Origin: Streptomyces gelaticus
Lineage (GTDB): Bacteria; Actinomycetota; Actinomycetes; Streptomycetales; Streptomycetaceae
Length of the DNA stretch: 64,000 nucleotides
Assembly (NCBI RefSeq): GCF_014649535.1
Contig: NZ_BMTF01000003.1
Location: forward strand, 62,001-126,000
Reading direction: 5' to 3'
Shown: one piece after another, positions 1 to 10,000 of the stretch
How positions within the stretch are numbered: position 1 is the first letter of the stretch
Layout of the letters: every line of letters starts with the position of its first letter
Made by a program: the position numbers and the translations under genes
Notes under the pieces: model-generated
Seen by the model: only the letters and a program-made list of their open reading frames with translations
What the model was told of the DNA's origin: nothing
Databases searched by the model: none

Positions 1-1031
1 GACGTGACTCGCTCACCCACGGCGACCCGTACTACTTCCTCTTCCGGCACGCCCTCAACAGCGGCATCGGCTTCGCCCTGATGGTCGGCACGATCTGGCT
101 CGGCCACCGCACCCTGCGCGGCGCCGTCCCGATCCTCTACGGCGTCTCGGTGCTCCTGGTGCTCGCGGTGCTCACCCCGCTCGGCGCCACCGTCAACGGC
201 GCCCATGCCTGGATCATCATCGGCGGCGGCTTCTCGCTCCAGCCGTCCGAGTTCACCAAGATCACCATCATCCTGATCATGGCGATGCTGCTCGCCGAGC
301 GCGTCGACGCGGGCGACCAGCTCCATCCCGACCACCGGACCGTAGCCAAGGCCCTCGGTCTGGCGGCCGTCCCGATGGCCGTCGTCATGGGAATGCCGGA
401 CCTCGGATCCGTGATGGTCATGGTCGTCATCGTGCTCGGGGTGCTCCTCGCCTCCGGCGCGTCGAACCGCTGGATCGCCGGACTGCTCGGCGCGGGCGTG
501 GCCGGCGCCATCGCGATCTGGCAGCTCGGCCTGCTCGACGAGTACCAGATCGCCCGCTTCGCCGCCTTCGCCAACCCGGCGCTCGACCCGGCGGGCGTCG
601 GCTACAACACCAACCAGGCCCGCATCGCGATCGGCTCCGGCGGCCTCACCGGAACCGGCCTCTTCCAGGGCACCCAGACCACCGGCCAGTTCGTCCCCGA
701 GCAGCAGACCGACTTCGTCTTCACCGTCGCGGGCGAGGAGCTCGGCTTCCTCGGCGCAGGGCTGATCCTCGTCCTGCTCGGAGTCGTGCTGTGGCGGGCC
801 TGCCGGATCGCCCGCGAGACGACCGAGCTGTACGGCACGATCGTCGCCGCCGGAATCATCGCCTGGTTCGCCTTCCAGTCCTTCGAGAACATCGGGATGA
901 CGCTCGGCATCATGCCGGTGGCCGGACTGCCGCTGCCGTTCGTTTCGTACGGAGGGTCCTCGATGTTCGCCGTCTGGGTGGCGGTCGGGCTGCTCCAGTC
1001 GATCAGGGTGCAGCGGCCGATAAGCGCCTGA
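1..1031 (+). CDS. rodA: RodA/FtsW/SpoVE-family peptidoglycan glycosyltransferase, C-terminal part
   Basis: Multi-pass membrane protein of the SEDS family, which polymerises glycan strands from lipid II with a class B PBP. The frame is open from base 3, so the gene starts upstream of the window. About 342 residues remain. Visible hallmarks are the hydrophobic segments, the LQPSEFTKI motif after the GAHAWI loop, the long extracellular loop ending in FVPEQQTDFVFTVAGEE, and the C-terminal PLPFVSYGGSSM motif. In Streptomyces the equivalent gene (sfr) closes the mreBCD-pbp2 operon used for spore-wall synthesis, which fits the wall genes further downstream. Only the family is certain from sequence; the sfr identity rests on gene order. 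Confidence 0.93.
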   Translation, partial: RDSLTHGDPYYFLFRHALNSGIGFALMVGTIWLGHRTLRGAVPILYGVSVLLVLAVLTPLGATVNGAHAWIIIGGGFSLQPSEFTKITIILIMAMLLAERVDAGDQLHPDHRTVAKALGLAAVPMAVVMGMPDLGSVMVMVVIVLGVLLASGASNRWIAGLLGAGVAGAIAIWQLGLLDEYQIARFAAFANPALDPAGVGYNTNQARIAIGSGGLTGTGLFQGTQTTGQFVPEQQTDFVFTVAGEELGFLGAGLILVLLGVVLWRACRIARETTELYGTIVAAGIIAWFAFQSFENIGMTLGIMPVAGLPLPFVSYGGSSMFAVWVAVGLLQSIRVQRPISA

Positions 1032-1070
1032 GCCGGTGCGTGAGCACTGCCCATTCGCGTACAACACGTC

Positions 1071-1076
1071 TAGATT
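1071..1076 (+). promoter_or_regulatory. -10 element of a probable leaderless promoter (CYTH-CHAD gene)
   Basis: TAGATT ends 6 bases before the ATG at 1083. With usual -10 to start-site spacing, transcription would begin at or next to the start codon and give a leaderless mRNA. The expected -35 place (about 1047-1053) holds only a weak CTGCCC-like match. Confidence 0.5.
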
Positions 1077-1082
1077 CGGGTC

Positions 1083-2648
1083 ATGGCGGACTCGAAGCGT
1101 GAGATCGAGCGGAAGTACGAAGCCACCACGGAAACCCGGCTCCCGGACCTGAGCCGGGTGGCCGGGGTCTCGGCCGTCGTCCCCCGGGGCGTCAGCGAGC
1201 TGGACGCCGTCTATTACGACACCGAGGACCTGCGGCTCGCGGCGGACTCCCTCACCCTGCGCCGCCGCACCGGCGGGAGCGACGCCGGCTGGCACCTCAA
1301 GTTCCCCGTCGCCTCCGGCATCCGGGACGAGCTGCAGGAACCGCTCTCCGACACCCTGCCGAGCTCCTTCGCGGGGCTGCTGCGCTCCCGGGTCCGCGAC
1401 CGCGGCCTCGTCCCCGTCGTCCGACTGTTCTCCGCCCGCGACGTCCACCATCTGCTCGACGCCGACGGCGCCCTGCTCGCCGAGGTCAGCGTCGACCGGG
1501 TGCGGGCCGAACGGCTGACCGGCGGCGCCGGCACGGCCGCCTGGACCGAGATCGAGGCCGAGCTCGCCGATGACGGCGACCCCGCCTTCCTCGACGCCGT
1601 GGAGGGCCGGCTGCGCAAGGCCGGGGTCCGCCCGTCGGCGTCACCGTCCAAACTGGCCAGGGCGCTCGCCGAGACGGCGCCCGAGCCGAGCAAGAGCCCC
1701 GCCGAGGGCCGCAAGGAGAGCCCCGCACGCCGGAAGCAGAGCCCCGAGGGCCGGACCCGGCGGTCCACCGCGGGCGATCACGTCCTCGCTTACATCCGTG
1801 ACCAGGCCGAGGCGATCGTCGCCCTCGACCCCGCCGTGCGCCGTGACCTGCCCGACTCCGTGCACCAGATGCGAGTCGCCACCCGCAGGCTGCGCAGCGC
1901 GCTGCGGACGTACCGGAAGATCCTCGACCGCGAGGTCACCGACCCGGTCGGCGACGAGCTGAAGTGGCTGGCCGCCGAACTCGGCATCGACCGCGACCAG
2001 GAGGTGCTCGACGCCCGGCTGCTCGCCCACCTCGACGGCCTGCCCCGCACCCTGGTCCTCGGTCCGGTCCGCGGCCGGCTCCGGATCCGGTCGGTGGCCC
2101 AGGGCAACGGCTCCCGCCGCCGCACCGTGGCCGTGCTCGACGGCAAGCGGTACCTGGCACTCCTGGAGAGCCTCGACGCCCTGCTCGCCGCCCCGCCCCT
2201 GCTGCCCGCCGCCTCCCGTGCCCCCGGGAGGGCGCTGCCCCGGGCCGTGCTGAAGGAGTACCGGCGCCTCGCGGCCCGGGTCGGCCACGCACTGGAGCTG
2301 CCGCCCGGCCACGACCGGGACGTGGCCCTCCACGAGGCCCGCAAGGCCGCCAAACGTGCCCGGTACGCGGCGGAGGCGGCCCGGCCCGCGCTCGGCAAGC
2401 CCGCCAAGCGCTTCGCCAAACGGATGAAGGCCGTCCAGAGCCTTCTCGGCGACCACCAGGACAGCGTGGTGGCCCGCGAGGCGCTGCGCGCCCTGGCCGT
2501 CCAGGCGCACGCGGCGGGGGAGTCGGCCTTCACCTGGGGACTGCTGTACGGGAGGGAGGAGGCGGCCGCCGCGGCCCGCGAGCAGGAGCTGCCTCAGGTG
2601 TGGGAGAGGGCGTCGCGGGCCGGACTGCGGGCGGCGCTGGGAGGCTGA
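1083..2648 (+). CDS. CYTH and CHAD domain-containing protein
   Basis: 521 residues. The N-terminal CYTH domain (about 1-200) begins with the REIERKYE signature whose alternating Glu and Lys residues bind triphosphate and metal. The family includes triphosphatases and adenylate cyclase class IV. A basic, Ser/Pro-rich linker (about 205-235, several KSP-like steps) joins it to a helical CHAD domain (about 240-515) with the conserved VHQMRVATRRLRSALR His/Arg segment, which binds polyphosphate. Inorganic polyphosphate or triphosphate metabolism is therefore likely, but the exact substrate cannot be read from sequence. The gene sits alone behind a probable leaderless promoter, and the ATG at 1083 leads straight into the CYTH signature. 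Confidence 0.9.
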   Translation: MADSKREIERKYEATTETRLPDLSRVAGVSAVVPRGVSELDAVYYDTEDLRLAADSLTLRRRTGGSDAGWHLKFPVASGIRDELQEPLSDTLPSSFAGLLRSRVRDRGLVPVVRLFSARDVHHLLDADGALLAEVSVDRVRAERLTGGAGTAAWTEIEAELADDGDPAFLDAVEGRLRKAGVRPSASPSKLARALAETAPEPSKSPAEGRKESPARRKQSPEGRTRRSTAGDHVLAYIRDQAEAIVALDPAVRRDLPDSVHQMRVATRRLRSALRTYRKILDREVTDPVGDELKWLAAELGIDRDQEVLDARLLAHLDGLPRTLVLGPVRGRLRIRSVAQGNGSRRRTVAVLDGKRYLALLESLDALLAAPPLLPAASRAPGRALPRAVLKEYRRLAARVGHALELPPGHDRDVALHEARKAAKRARYAAEAARPALGKPAKRFAKRMKAVQSLLGDHQDSVVAREALRALAVQAHAAGESAFTWGLLYGREEAAAAAREQELPQVWERASRAGLRAALGG

Positions 2649-2698
2649 GCATCGGGGTACGCTTGATGGTCACCCCTGCCGGCTCTCGAAAGTTCGCG

Positions 2699-4624
2699 AT
2701 GTCTGTCGATTCGGTCTTCCCACAGCTCGAAGCTCTGCTCCCGCATGTGCAGAAGCCCATCCAGTACGTCGGCGGTGAACTGAACTCCACCGTCAAGCCG
2801 TGGGACGAATGCGACGTCCGCTGGGCACTGATGTACCCGGACGCGTACGAGGTCGGGCTCCCCAACCAGGGCGTCATGATCCTCTACGAGGTACTCAACG
2901 AGCGCCAGGGCGTCCTCGCCGAGCGCACCTACAGCGTGTGGCCGGACCTCGAAGAGCTGATGCGTGAGCACAAGGTCCCGCAGTTCACCGTGGACAGCCA
3001 CCGCCCGGTCAAGGCGTTCGACGTCTTCGGGCTGAGCTTCTCCACCGAGCTCGGCTACACCAACATGCTCGCCGCCCTGGACCTCGCGGGCATCCCGCTG
3101 AACGCCGCGGACCGCACCGTCGACGACCCGATCGTGCTGGCCGGCGGCCACGCCGCGTTCAACCCCGAGCCGATCGCCGAGTTCATCGACTGCGCGGTCA
3201 TCGGCGACGGCGAGCAGGCCGTCCTGGAGATCACCGAGATCATCCGCGCCTGGAAGGCCGAGGGACGCCCCGGCGGCCGCGAGGAGGTGCTCTTCCGCCT
3301 CGCGAAGACCGGCGGCGTGTACGTCCCGGGCTTCTACGACGTCGAGTACCTCCCGGACGGCCGCATCGGCCGTGTCGTGCCCAACAGGTCGGGCGTGCCG
3401 TGGCGGGTGTCCAAGCACACCGTGATGGACCTCGACGAGTGGCCGTACCCGAAGCAGCCCCTCGTCCCGCTCGCCGAGACCGTCCACGAGCGGATGTCCG
3501 TCGAGATCTTCCGCGGCTGCACCCGCGGCTGCCGTTTCTGCCAGGCCGGCATGATCACGCGCCCCGTGCGGGAGCGAAGCATCACCGGCATCGGCGAGAT
3601 GGTCGACAAGGGCCTCAAGGCGACCGGCTTCGAGGAGGTCGGCCTGCTCTCGCTCTCCTCCGCGGACCACACCGAGATCGGCGAGATCGCCAAGGGCCTC
3701 GCGGACCGGTACACCGAGGACAAGATCGGCCTCTCGCTGCCGTCCACCCGCGTCGACGCTTTCAACGTGGACCTGGCCAACGAGCTGACCCGCAACGGCC
3801 GCCGCTCCGGTCTCACCTTCGCCCCCGAGGGCGGCTCCGAGCGGATGCGCAAGGTCATCAACAAGATGGTCTCGGAAGAGGACCTCATCCGTACCGTCGC
3901 CACCGCGTACGGCAACGGCTGGCGCCAGGTGAAGCTGTACTTCATGTGCGGCCTGCCCACCGAGACGGACGAGGACGTCCTCCAGATCGGCGACATGGCG
4001 GTCAACGTGATCGCCAAGGGCCGCGAGGTCTCCGGGCAGAACGACATCCGCTGCACCGTCTCCATCGGCGGCTTCGTGCCCAAGCCGCACACGCCCTTCC
4101 AGTGGGCCCCGCAGCTGAGCGCCGAGGAGACCGACGCCCGGCTCACCAAGCTCCGCGACAAGATCCGTGGCGACAAGAAGTACGGCCGCTCCATCGGCTT
4201 CCGCTACCACGACGGCAAGCCCGGCATCGTCGAGGGCCTCCTCTCGCGCGGCGACCGCCGCGTCGGCTCCGTCATCCGCGAGGTCTACGAGTCCGGCGGC
4301 CGCTTCGACGGCTGGCGCGAACACTTCAGCTACGACCGCTGGATGACCGCCGCCGAGAAGACGCTGCCCGAGTACGGCGTGGACGTCGACTGGTACACCA
4401 CCCGCGAGCGCTCCTACGAGGAGGTCCTGCCCTGGGACCACCTGGACTCCGGCCTCGACAAGGACTGGCTCTGGGAGGACTGGCAGGACTCGCTCGACGA
4501 GACCGAGGTCGAGGACTGCCGCTGGACCCCGTGCTTCGACTGCGGCGTCTGCCCGCAGATGGACACCAGCATCCAGATCGGCCCGACCGGCAGGAAGCTG
4601 CTGCCGCTGTCGGTCGTGAAGTAG
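2699..4624 (+). CDS. TIGR03960-type B12-binding/radical SAM family protein
   Basis: 641 residues. A Rossmann-like N-terminal part resembling B12-binding domains (PDAYEVGLPNQGVMILYEVL, residues about 45-65) precedes a radical SAM core with the 4Fe-4S motif CTRGCRFC near residue 275. The C-terminus carries a further cysteine cluster (CFDCGVCPQ). The family is uncharacterised but nearly always lies next to, or is fused with, a TIGR03936 partner and RNase E/G, exactly as here. An RNA or cofactor modification role has been guessed and is unproven. Start chosen at ATG 2699, giving MSVDSVFPQLEALL; ATG 2666 in the same frame would add 11 residues. Confidence 0.9.
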   Translation: MSVDSVFPQLEALLPHVQKPIQYVGGELNSTVKPWDECDVRWALMYPDAYEVGLPNQGVMILYEVLNERQGVLAERTYSVWPDLEELMREHKVPQFTVDSHRPVKAFDVFGLSFSTELGYTNMLAALDLAGIPLNAADRTVDDPIVLAGGHAAFNPEPIAEFIDCAVIGDGEQAVLEITEIIRAWKAEGRPGGREEVLFRLAKTGGVYVPGFYDVEYLPDGRIGRVVPNRSGVPWRVSKHTVMDLDEWPYPKQPLVPLAETVHERMSVEIFRGCTRGCRFCQAGMITRPVRERSITGIGEMVDKGLKATGFEEVGLLSLSSADHTEIGEIAKGLADRYTEDKIGLSLPSTRVDAFNVDLANELTRNGRRSGLTFAPEGGSERMRKVINKMVSEEDLIRTVATAYGNGWRQVKLYFMCGLPTETDEDVLQIGDMAVNVIAKGREVSGQNDIRCTVSIGGFVPKPHTPFQWAPQLSAEETDARLTKLRDKIRGDKKYGRSIGFRYHDGKPGIVEGLLSRGDRRVGSVIREVYESGGRFDGWREHFSYDRWMTAAEKTLPEYGVDVDWYTTRERSYEEVLPWDHLDSGLDKDWLWEDWQDSLDETEVEDCRWTPCFDCGVCPQMDTSIQIGPTGRKLLPLSVVK

Positions 4625-4684
4625 CCGCCCGCGAGCACGTCCCACTGGTGACGGCTCGGTGACGAGGGCCCGGTCCGGGAAACT

Positions 4685-4718
4685 AGGGCCCGGTCCGGGA
4701 AACTGCGGACCGGGCCCT
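4685..4718 (+). terminator. GC-rich terminator hairpin with a duplicated left arm
   Basis: A perfect 13-bp stem (4685-4697 with 4706-4718, AGGGCCCGGTCCG) has an 8-base loop. The 20 bases containing the left arm are repeated directly upstream at 4665-4684, so two alternative hairpins can form with the same right arm. It lies just after the radical SAM gene. Confidence 0.75.
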
Positions 4719-4724
4719 CGCGTC

Positions 4725-5924
4725 ATGTACGGCATGGACTACGGCAAGCACCAGGTCCCCGCGCGGTACGAAGCCGGCGAGGGCTGTCTCACCACGTCGA
4801 TCCGGATTCCGGTACGGATCGTGGTCCTGGTCGTCGTGCTGCCTGTGCGGATGGTCCAAGACGCCCTGGTGGTGGCGGGCCGTGCCGTCGAGCGGAGCCT
4901 GTTGCGTCCGCTGGGGCGTGGCCTGTCCTGGCTGTCCGGGACCCTGGTGGTGGCCCCCGCCGGCTGGCTGTACGAGTCGGTGCTCACCCCGCTCGGCCAT
5001 GCGCTGCGGTGGCTGGCCGCAGCGGTCTTCGTGTGGCCGTGGGCCGCGTTGTGGCGGTACGTGCTGGTGCCGGGGGTCCGGTACGGGCTGGCGGTGCCGG
5101 TGGTGTGGCTGTACGGGGCGGTACTCACCCCGCTCGGGCACGGGCTGCGGTGGGTGTACCGGGAACTGCTCGTGCCTGCCGGACGCGGGATCCGTACAGC
5201 CGTCGGCCGGGTTCTCACGGCGGCCTTCGTACGGCCGGTGACCGGACTGTGGCGGTACGTCCTGGTGCCCCTCGCGCTCGCCGCCGCCTGGCTTGCCGAC
5301 CACCTCGTCGTACGGCCGCTGGGGTGGCTGTACCGGGAGGTGCTGACCCCGTTCGGCCACGGCGTAGCCCGGCTGCTCGACAGGCTGGCGCGCGGGATCG
5401 CGGCCGTCGGGGCCGGTCTGTGGGCGGCGGTGGGGTGGCTTGTCGCGACCCTGGTGGTCGCGCCGCTCCGATCGCTGTACCGGCGGGTCCTGGCCCCGGT
5501 CGGCCGGGAGATCGCCGCCGCCTTCGGCGTCGCCTGGCGGGTCGCGGGGTACATCTCGCGGGCCGTCGGCCGGGCCGTCGTCCGGCTGGCATGGAATCTG
5601 GTCGGGGCTCCGGTGGCCTGGGGCTACCGCACGGTCTGCACACCGGTGGGGCATTTCCTGCGCGACCGGATCTGGGCGGCGGCCAGAAGGGGAGCCGTCG
5701 AGGCGGGCCGCGCGGCCCGGTCGGCGCTGCGCTCGGCGCGCGAGACCGTACGCCGGGCACGCCACGATGCCTGGCGGGCCCTGGTCGGCGGGGCGCCGCA
5801 GCCCGAGCCCAGGGAACCGAAGGGGCCCCTTGCGCGTAGTCTGGGTAGTACAACGACTGTGCCCAGCGCGGCGCCCGAACCAGAGATCTCCCCGCCCGGA
5901 GTGAAAAACGCCGAGCGGGGGTGA
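4725..5924 (+). CDS. Repeat-containing hydrophobic/amphipathic protein, function unknown
   Basis: 399 residues from ATG 4725 (ATG 4734 is equally possible). I do not recognise an established family. The body is built from about seven degenerate repeats of roughly 30-40 residues with core WLYxxVLTPLGHGLRWL, or the shorter LWRYVLVP form, at about residues 83, 107, 127, 180, 205, 245 and 305. These are rich in W, L, V and basic residues and could form membrane-associated or amphipathic helices. The tail (about 325-399) is Arg/Ala-rich and hydrophilic. No signal peptide is obvious. It is placed between the two radical-SAM-linked genes in the same direction. The stop overlaps a GTG that opens the next reading frame. 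Confidence 0.7.
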   Translation: MYGMDYGKHQVPARYEAGEGCLTTSIRIPVRIVVLVVVLPVRMVQDALVVAGRAVERSLLRPLGRGLSWLSGTLVVAPAGWLYESVLTPLGHALRWLAAAVFVWPWAALWRYVLVPGVRYGLAVPVVWLYGAVLTPLGHGLRWVYRELLVPAGRGIRTAVGRVLTAAFVRPVTGLWRYVLVPLALAAAWLADHLVVRPLGWLYREVLTPFGHGVARLLDRLARGIAAVGAGLWAAVGWLVATLVVAPLRSLYRRVLAPVGREIAAAFGVAWRVAGYISRAVGRAVVRLAWNLVGAPVAWGYRTVCTPVGHFLRDRIWAAARRGAVEAGRAARSALRSARETVRRARHDAWRALVGGAPQPEPREPKGPLARSLGSTTTVPSAAPEPEISPPGVKNAERG

Positions 5925-6004
5925 GCCGGACCGGACACCCCGGGCCACCCGCATTTCGAGGGCGGCGCCCCACCGCGTCCGCCCCGCACCGAGGAGAAGA
6001 ACCA

Positions 6005-6829
6005 CTGGGCAAGCGACAGCCCGAAGGCCCGCCGCCCGCACCGGCGGTGCAGCGCATCCGACTGCGCTACACCAAGCGCGGCCGCCTCCGGTTCACCAGT
6101 CACCGTGACTTCCAGCGCGCCTTCGAGCGGGCACTGCGCCGCTCCGAGGTGCCCATGGCCTACTCGGCCGGCTTCACCCCGCACCCGAAGGTGTCGTACG
6201 CCAACGCCGCCCCGACCGGCACGGGCAGTGAGGCCGAGTTCCTGGAGATCGCCCTCACCGAGGCCCGAGATCCGGCCGTGCTGCGGGAGCTGCTCAACGA
6301 CTCGCTGCCGGACGGCCTCGACATCACCGACGCCGTGGAGGCCCGTACCTCGGGTCTCGCCGAACGGCTGACCGCCTCCGTCTGGGAGCTGCGTCTCGAC
6401 GGTGTCACCGAGGCGGACGCGGCCGAGGCCGTGGCCGCCTTCAACAAGGCGGAGACCGTCGAGGTCCAGCGCCGTGCGAAGAACGGCATGCGCACCTTCG
6501 ACGCCCGCGCCGCCGTCGTCGACCTGCAGGCTCTTGATCCACAGGCTGATAGGCCCGAGGACAAGCCCTGTGCGATACTGCGGCTGGTTGTTCGGCACGT
6601 GACACCTGCCGTGCGACCTGACGACGTCCTGTCCGGTCTCCGCGTTGTGGCCGACCTGGCGCCGCCGGTCCCCGCAGCGGTGACCAGGCTGGCGCAGGGG
6701 CTCTTCGACGAGGAGTCCGGCACGGTGACCGACCCGCTCGCGCCCGACCGCGAGGCAGCCCCGGCCGCTCCACCCACGGCCACCGGGACCGCCGTCGCGA
6801 CGGCGCCGGAAGGTGCAGGTACCGCGTAA
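6005..6829 (+). CDS. TIGR03936 family radical SAM-associated protein
   Basis: About 274 residues. The conserved core starts IRLRYTKRGRLRFTSHRDF and continues with the PMAYSAGFTPHPKVSY motif typical of TIGR03936/DUF2344. This is the usual partner of TIGR03960 proteins, and the two are fused in some bacteria. Its biochemical role is unknown. A strong Shine-Dalgarno (GAGGAG, 5991-5996) sits 8 bases before CTG at 6005, which gives a start just ahead of the conserved core. The alternative is GTG 5921, whose extra 28 residues are low-complexity and overlap the previous gene. The C-terminal 40 residues are Ala/Pro-rich and probably disordered. RNase E/G follows in the same direction. Confidence 0.85.
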   Translation: MGKRQPEGPPPAPAVQRIRLRYTKRGRLRFTSHRDFQRAFERALRRSEVPMAYSAGFTPHPKVSYANAAPTGTGSEAEFLEIALTEARDPAVLRELLNDSLPDGLDITDAVEARTSGLAERLTASVWELRLDGVTEADAAEAVAAFNKAETVEVQRRAKNGMRTFDARAAVVDLQALDPQADRPEDKPCAILRLVVRHVTPAVRPDDVLSGLRVVADLAPPVPAAVTRLAQGLFDEESGTVTDPLAPDREAAPAAPPTATGTAVATAPEGAGTA

Positions 6830-7060
6830 GGCGGTCGTTGCAGCGCGGCCTCCGACTCGGGAGCCATCCGGTTCGGGCCGCGCGATGACCCATAAGACTT
6901 TCGCCAGGCCGTACGCACATCGCGTACGGAACCGGCGAGCCAGACATTGAGCTCCCGTGCGGCGCCCGCGCCCCGGACGGCGGAGCCGCGTACATCGCGC
7001 GGACCGTGCCGGACCGGAACCAGACGCGGCGCCCGGGAGCCTGACGGGAGAACCGCCCGC

Positions 7061-10000
7061 ATGCCCCAGTCCAACGAGCCCGGCACGACCGGGAACGCCG
7101 AAGAGAACAACGCACCCGGCGACAAGCTGCCGCCGCGCCGCAGGCGCCGCGCCGCGTCCCGCCCGGCCGGTCCGCCGGTGACGGAGGCCCAGGGCGCAGC
7201 CGCCGAAGCGGCCGCGCCGGCCGTTGACGCCGCAGTGTCCGACAGCACCACCGCCGACGCCGGAAGCGCCGCGTCGCAGGAAGCCGCGCCGCCCGCGCGT
7301 CCGCGTCGTCGTGCGGTCCGCAAGGCGACGTCCCCGGCCGGTGCGCCGAAGGCCGCCGAAGCAGCCGAAGCGGTGGAGCCCGCCGCGGTCGCCGAGCCCG
7401 TGGCCGAGGCGCCGGCGGAGGCGGCCCCCGCGCGTCCGCGTCGTCGTGCGGTCCGCAAGGCGACGTCCCCGGCCGGTGCGCCCAAGGCCGGCGAGGCCAC
7501 CGAGGCCGCCGCCCCGGTCGCCGAGCCCGAGGCCGAGACGGTGGAGGCGGCGCCCGCGCGTCCGCGTCGTCGTGCGGTCCGCAAGGCGACGTCCCCGGCC
7601 GGTGCGCCCAAGGCCGCCGAAGCCGTGGAGATCGTCGAGGAAGCACCGGCCGAACCCGAGCCGGTTGCCGAGGTCGTGGAGCCCGAGCCCGCCGCGCCGC
7701 GCGGCCGCGCCCGGCGCCGGGCGTCTGCCCCGGCCGGTGCGCCGCAGCCCGCCGAAGCGCCCGCCCCGATCGCGGAAACCGCAGAGCCCGTCGTGGCCGC
7801 GGAGGAAGAGGTCACCGAGGAAGAGGTCGTCGAGCCCGTCGAGGTCGTCGAGGCCCCGCGCGGCCGTCGTCGTGCGGTTCGCAAGGCGACGTCGCCGGCG
7901 GGTGCGCCGAAGGCCGCCGAAGCCGTGGAGATCGTCGAGGAGGCGCCGGCCGTCGCCGAGGAGCCCGCCGCCGAGACCATCGAGCCGGCCGAGGCCGAGG
8001 ACGCCGCACCGCGCGGCCGTCAGCGTCGCCGGGTCACCGCCGCCGCGGGCCGGCCGGAGTTCACCGCTCAGGCCGAGGAGCCCGTCCGCAAGAGCCGTCG
8101 CTCCGCGCGCCCCGCCGTGGCCGTGTTCCAGGCGCCGGTCTTCGCCGAGCCGATGTTCCAGACCCCGGAGACCGCGGCCGCCGCCGCTGCGGCGTCGCGC
8201 TACGAAGAGGTCGAGGAAGAGGCCGAGACGGTCGAGGAGCCGACGGCCACCGTCGAGGCCCCGGCCGCCGAGGCCGCGCCGCAGGCCGGTTCGCGCCGTC
8301 GTCGCCGCCGTCGCGGTGAGGCCGCCGAGCCCGAGCAGGCCGCCGCCGTGGTGGAGGAGCAGGCCGAGGAGGAGGCCGAGCCGGAGCACGAGGGCGAGGC
8401 CGAGCACGAGGGCGACGAGACGGACGAGTACGGGGACCGGCCCTCGCGCCGTCGCCGTCGCGGAGGCCGTCGCCGCCGTCGTGGCGAGGTCAGCGAGGGC
8501 GAGGAGGCCGCGGAGCAGCACGCCGACGAGGCCGCCGCCGACCACGCCGAGGACGAGCAGGAACGTGCTCAGGAGTCCGAGGAGGAGGACGAGGAGCACG
8601 AGGCGGCCGCCGCCGGATCGAGCAGCAGCCGTCGCCGTCGTCGTCGCCGTCGTCGCAGCGGGGAAGTCTCCGCCGAGGCCGAGCACGGCACGGACGACCC
8701 GGAGCGCACGGTCGTCAAGGTCCGCGAGCCCCGTCGCAAGGACGCCGAGCGCGAGCCCGGCACCGGCTTCGACGAGGTCCAGTCCATCAAGGGCTCGACC
8801 CGCATGGAGGCCAAGAAGCAGCGCCGCCGCGAGGGCCGTGAGCAGGGCCGCCGTCGTGTCCCGATCATCACCGAGGCCGAGTTCCTGGCCCGCCGCGAGG
8901 CCGTGGAGCGGGTCATGGTCGTCCGCCAGAACGGCGAGCGCACCCAGATCGGCGTCCTCGAGGACAACGTGCTCGTCGAGCACTACGTCAACAAGGAGCA
9001 GGCCACCAGCTACGTCGGCAACGTCTACCTGGGCAAGGTGCAGAACGTACTGCCGTCCATGGAGGCCGCCTTCGTCGACATCGGCAAGGGCCGCAATGCC
9101 GTGCTCTACGCCGGTGAGGTGAACTTCGAGGCGCTCGGCATGGCCCACGGGCCGCGCCGTATCGAGACCGCGCTCAAGTCCGGCCAGTCGGTCCTGGTCC
9201 AGGTGACCAAGGACCCGATCGGCCACAAGGGCGCCCGCCTGACCAGCCAGGTCTCGCTGCCCGGCCGATACCTGGTCTATGTGCCCGAGGGCTCGATGAC
9301 CGGCATCAGCCGCAAGCTGCCCGACACCGAGCGGGCCCGGCTGAAGACCATCCTCAAGAAGATCGTCCCCGAGGACGCGGGCGTCATCGTCCGTACCGCC
9401 GCGGAGGGCGCGAGCGAGGACGAGCTGCGCCGCGACGTCGAGCGGCTCCAGCAGCAGTGGGAGGACATCCAGAAGAAGTCGAAGAGCACCGGCAGCTCCA
9501 ATGCGCCGACCCTGCTCTACGGCGAGCCGGACATGACCGTCCGGGTCGTCCGCGACATCTTCAACGAGGACTTCTCCAAGGTCATCGTCAGTGGCGACGA
9601 CGCGTGGGAGACCATCCACGGCTACGTCTCGCAGGTGGCGCCCGACCTGACGGACCGCCTGTCGCGGTGGACCTCCGAGGTCGACATCTTCGCGACGTAC
9701 CGGATCGACGAGCAGCTGATGAAGGCGCTGGACCGCAAGGTCTATCTGCCGAGCGGCGGCTCGCTGGTGATCGACAAGACCGAGGCGATGGTCGTCGTCG
9801 ACGTCAACACCGGCAAGTTCACCGGTCAGGGCGGCAACCTCGAAGAGACCGTCACCAAGAACAACCTGGAGGCGGCCGAGGAGATCGTGCGCCAGCTGCG
9901 GCTGCGCGACCTCGGCGGCATCGTGGTCGTCGACTTCATCGACATGGTGCTGGAGTCCAACCGGGACCTGGTGCTGCGGCGCCTGCTGGAGTGCCTGGGA

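Noticed and set aside
6947..7060. Upstream start for RNase E at 6947
   Set aside because: The extra 38 residues are Arg/Pro-rich low complexity with no RBS. ATG 7061 has CGGGAG upstream.
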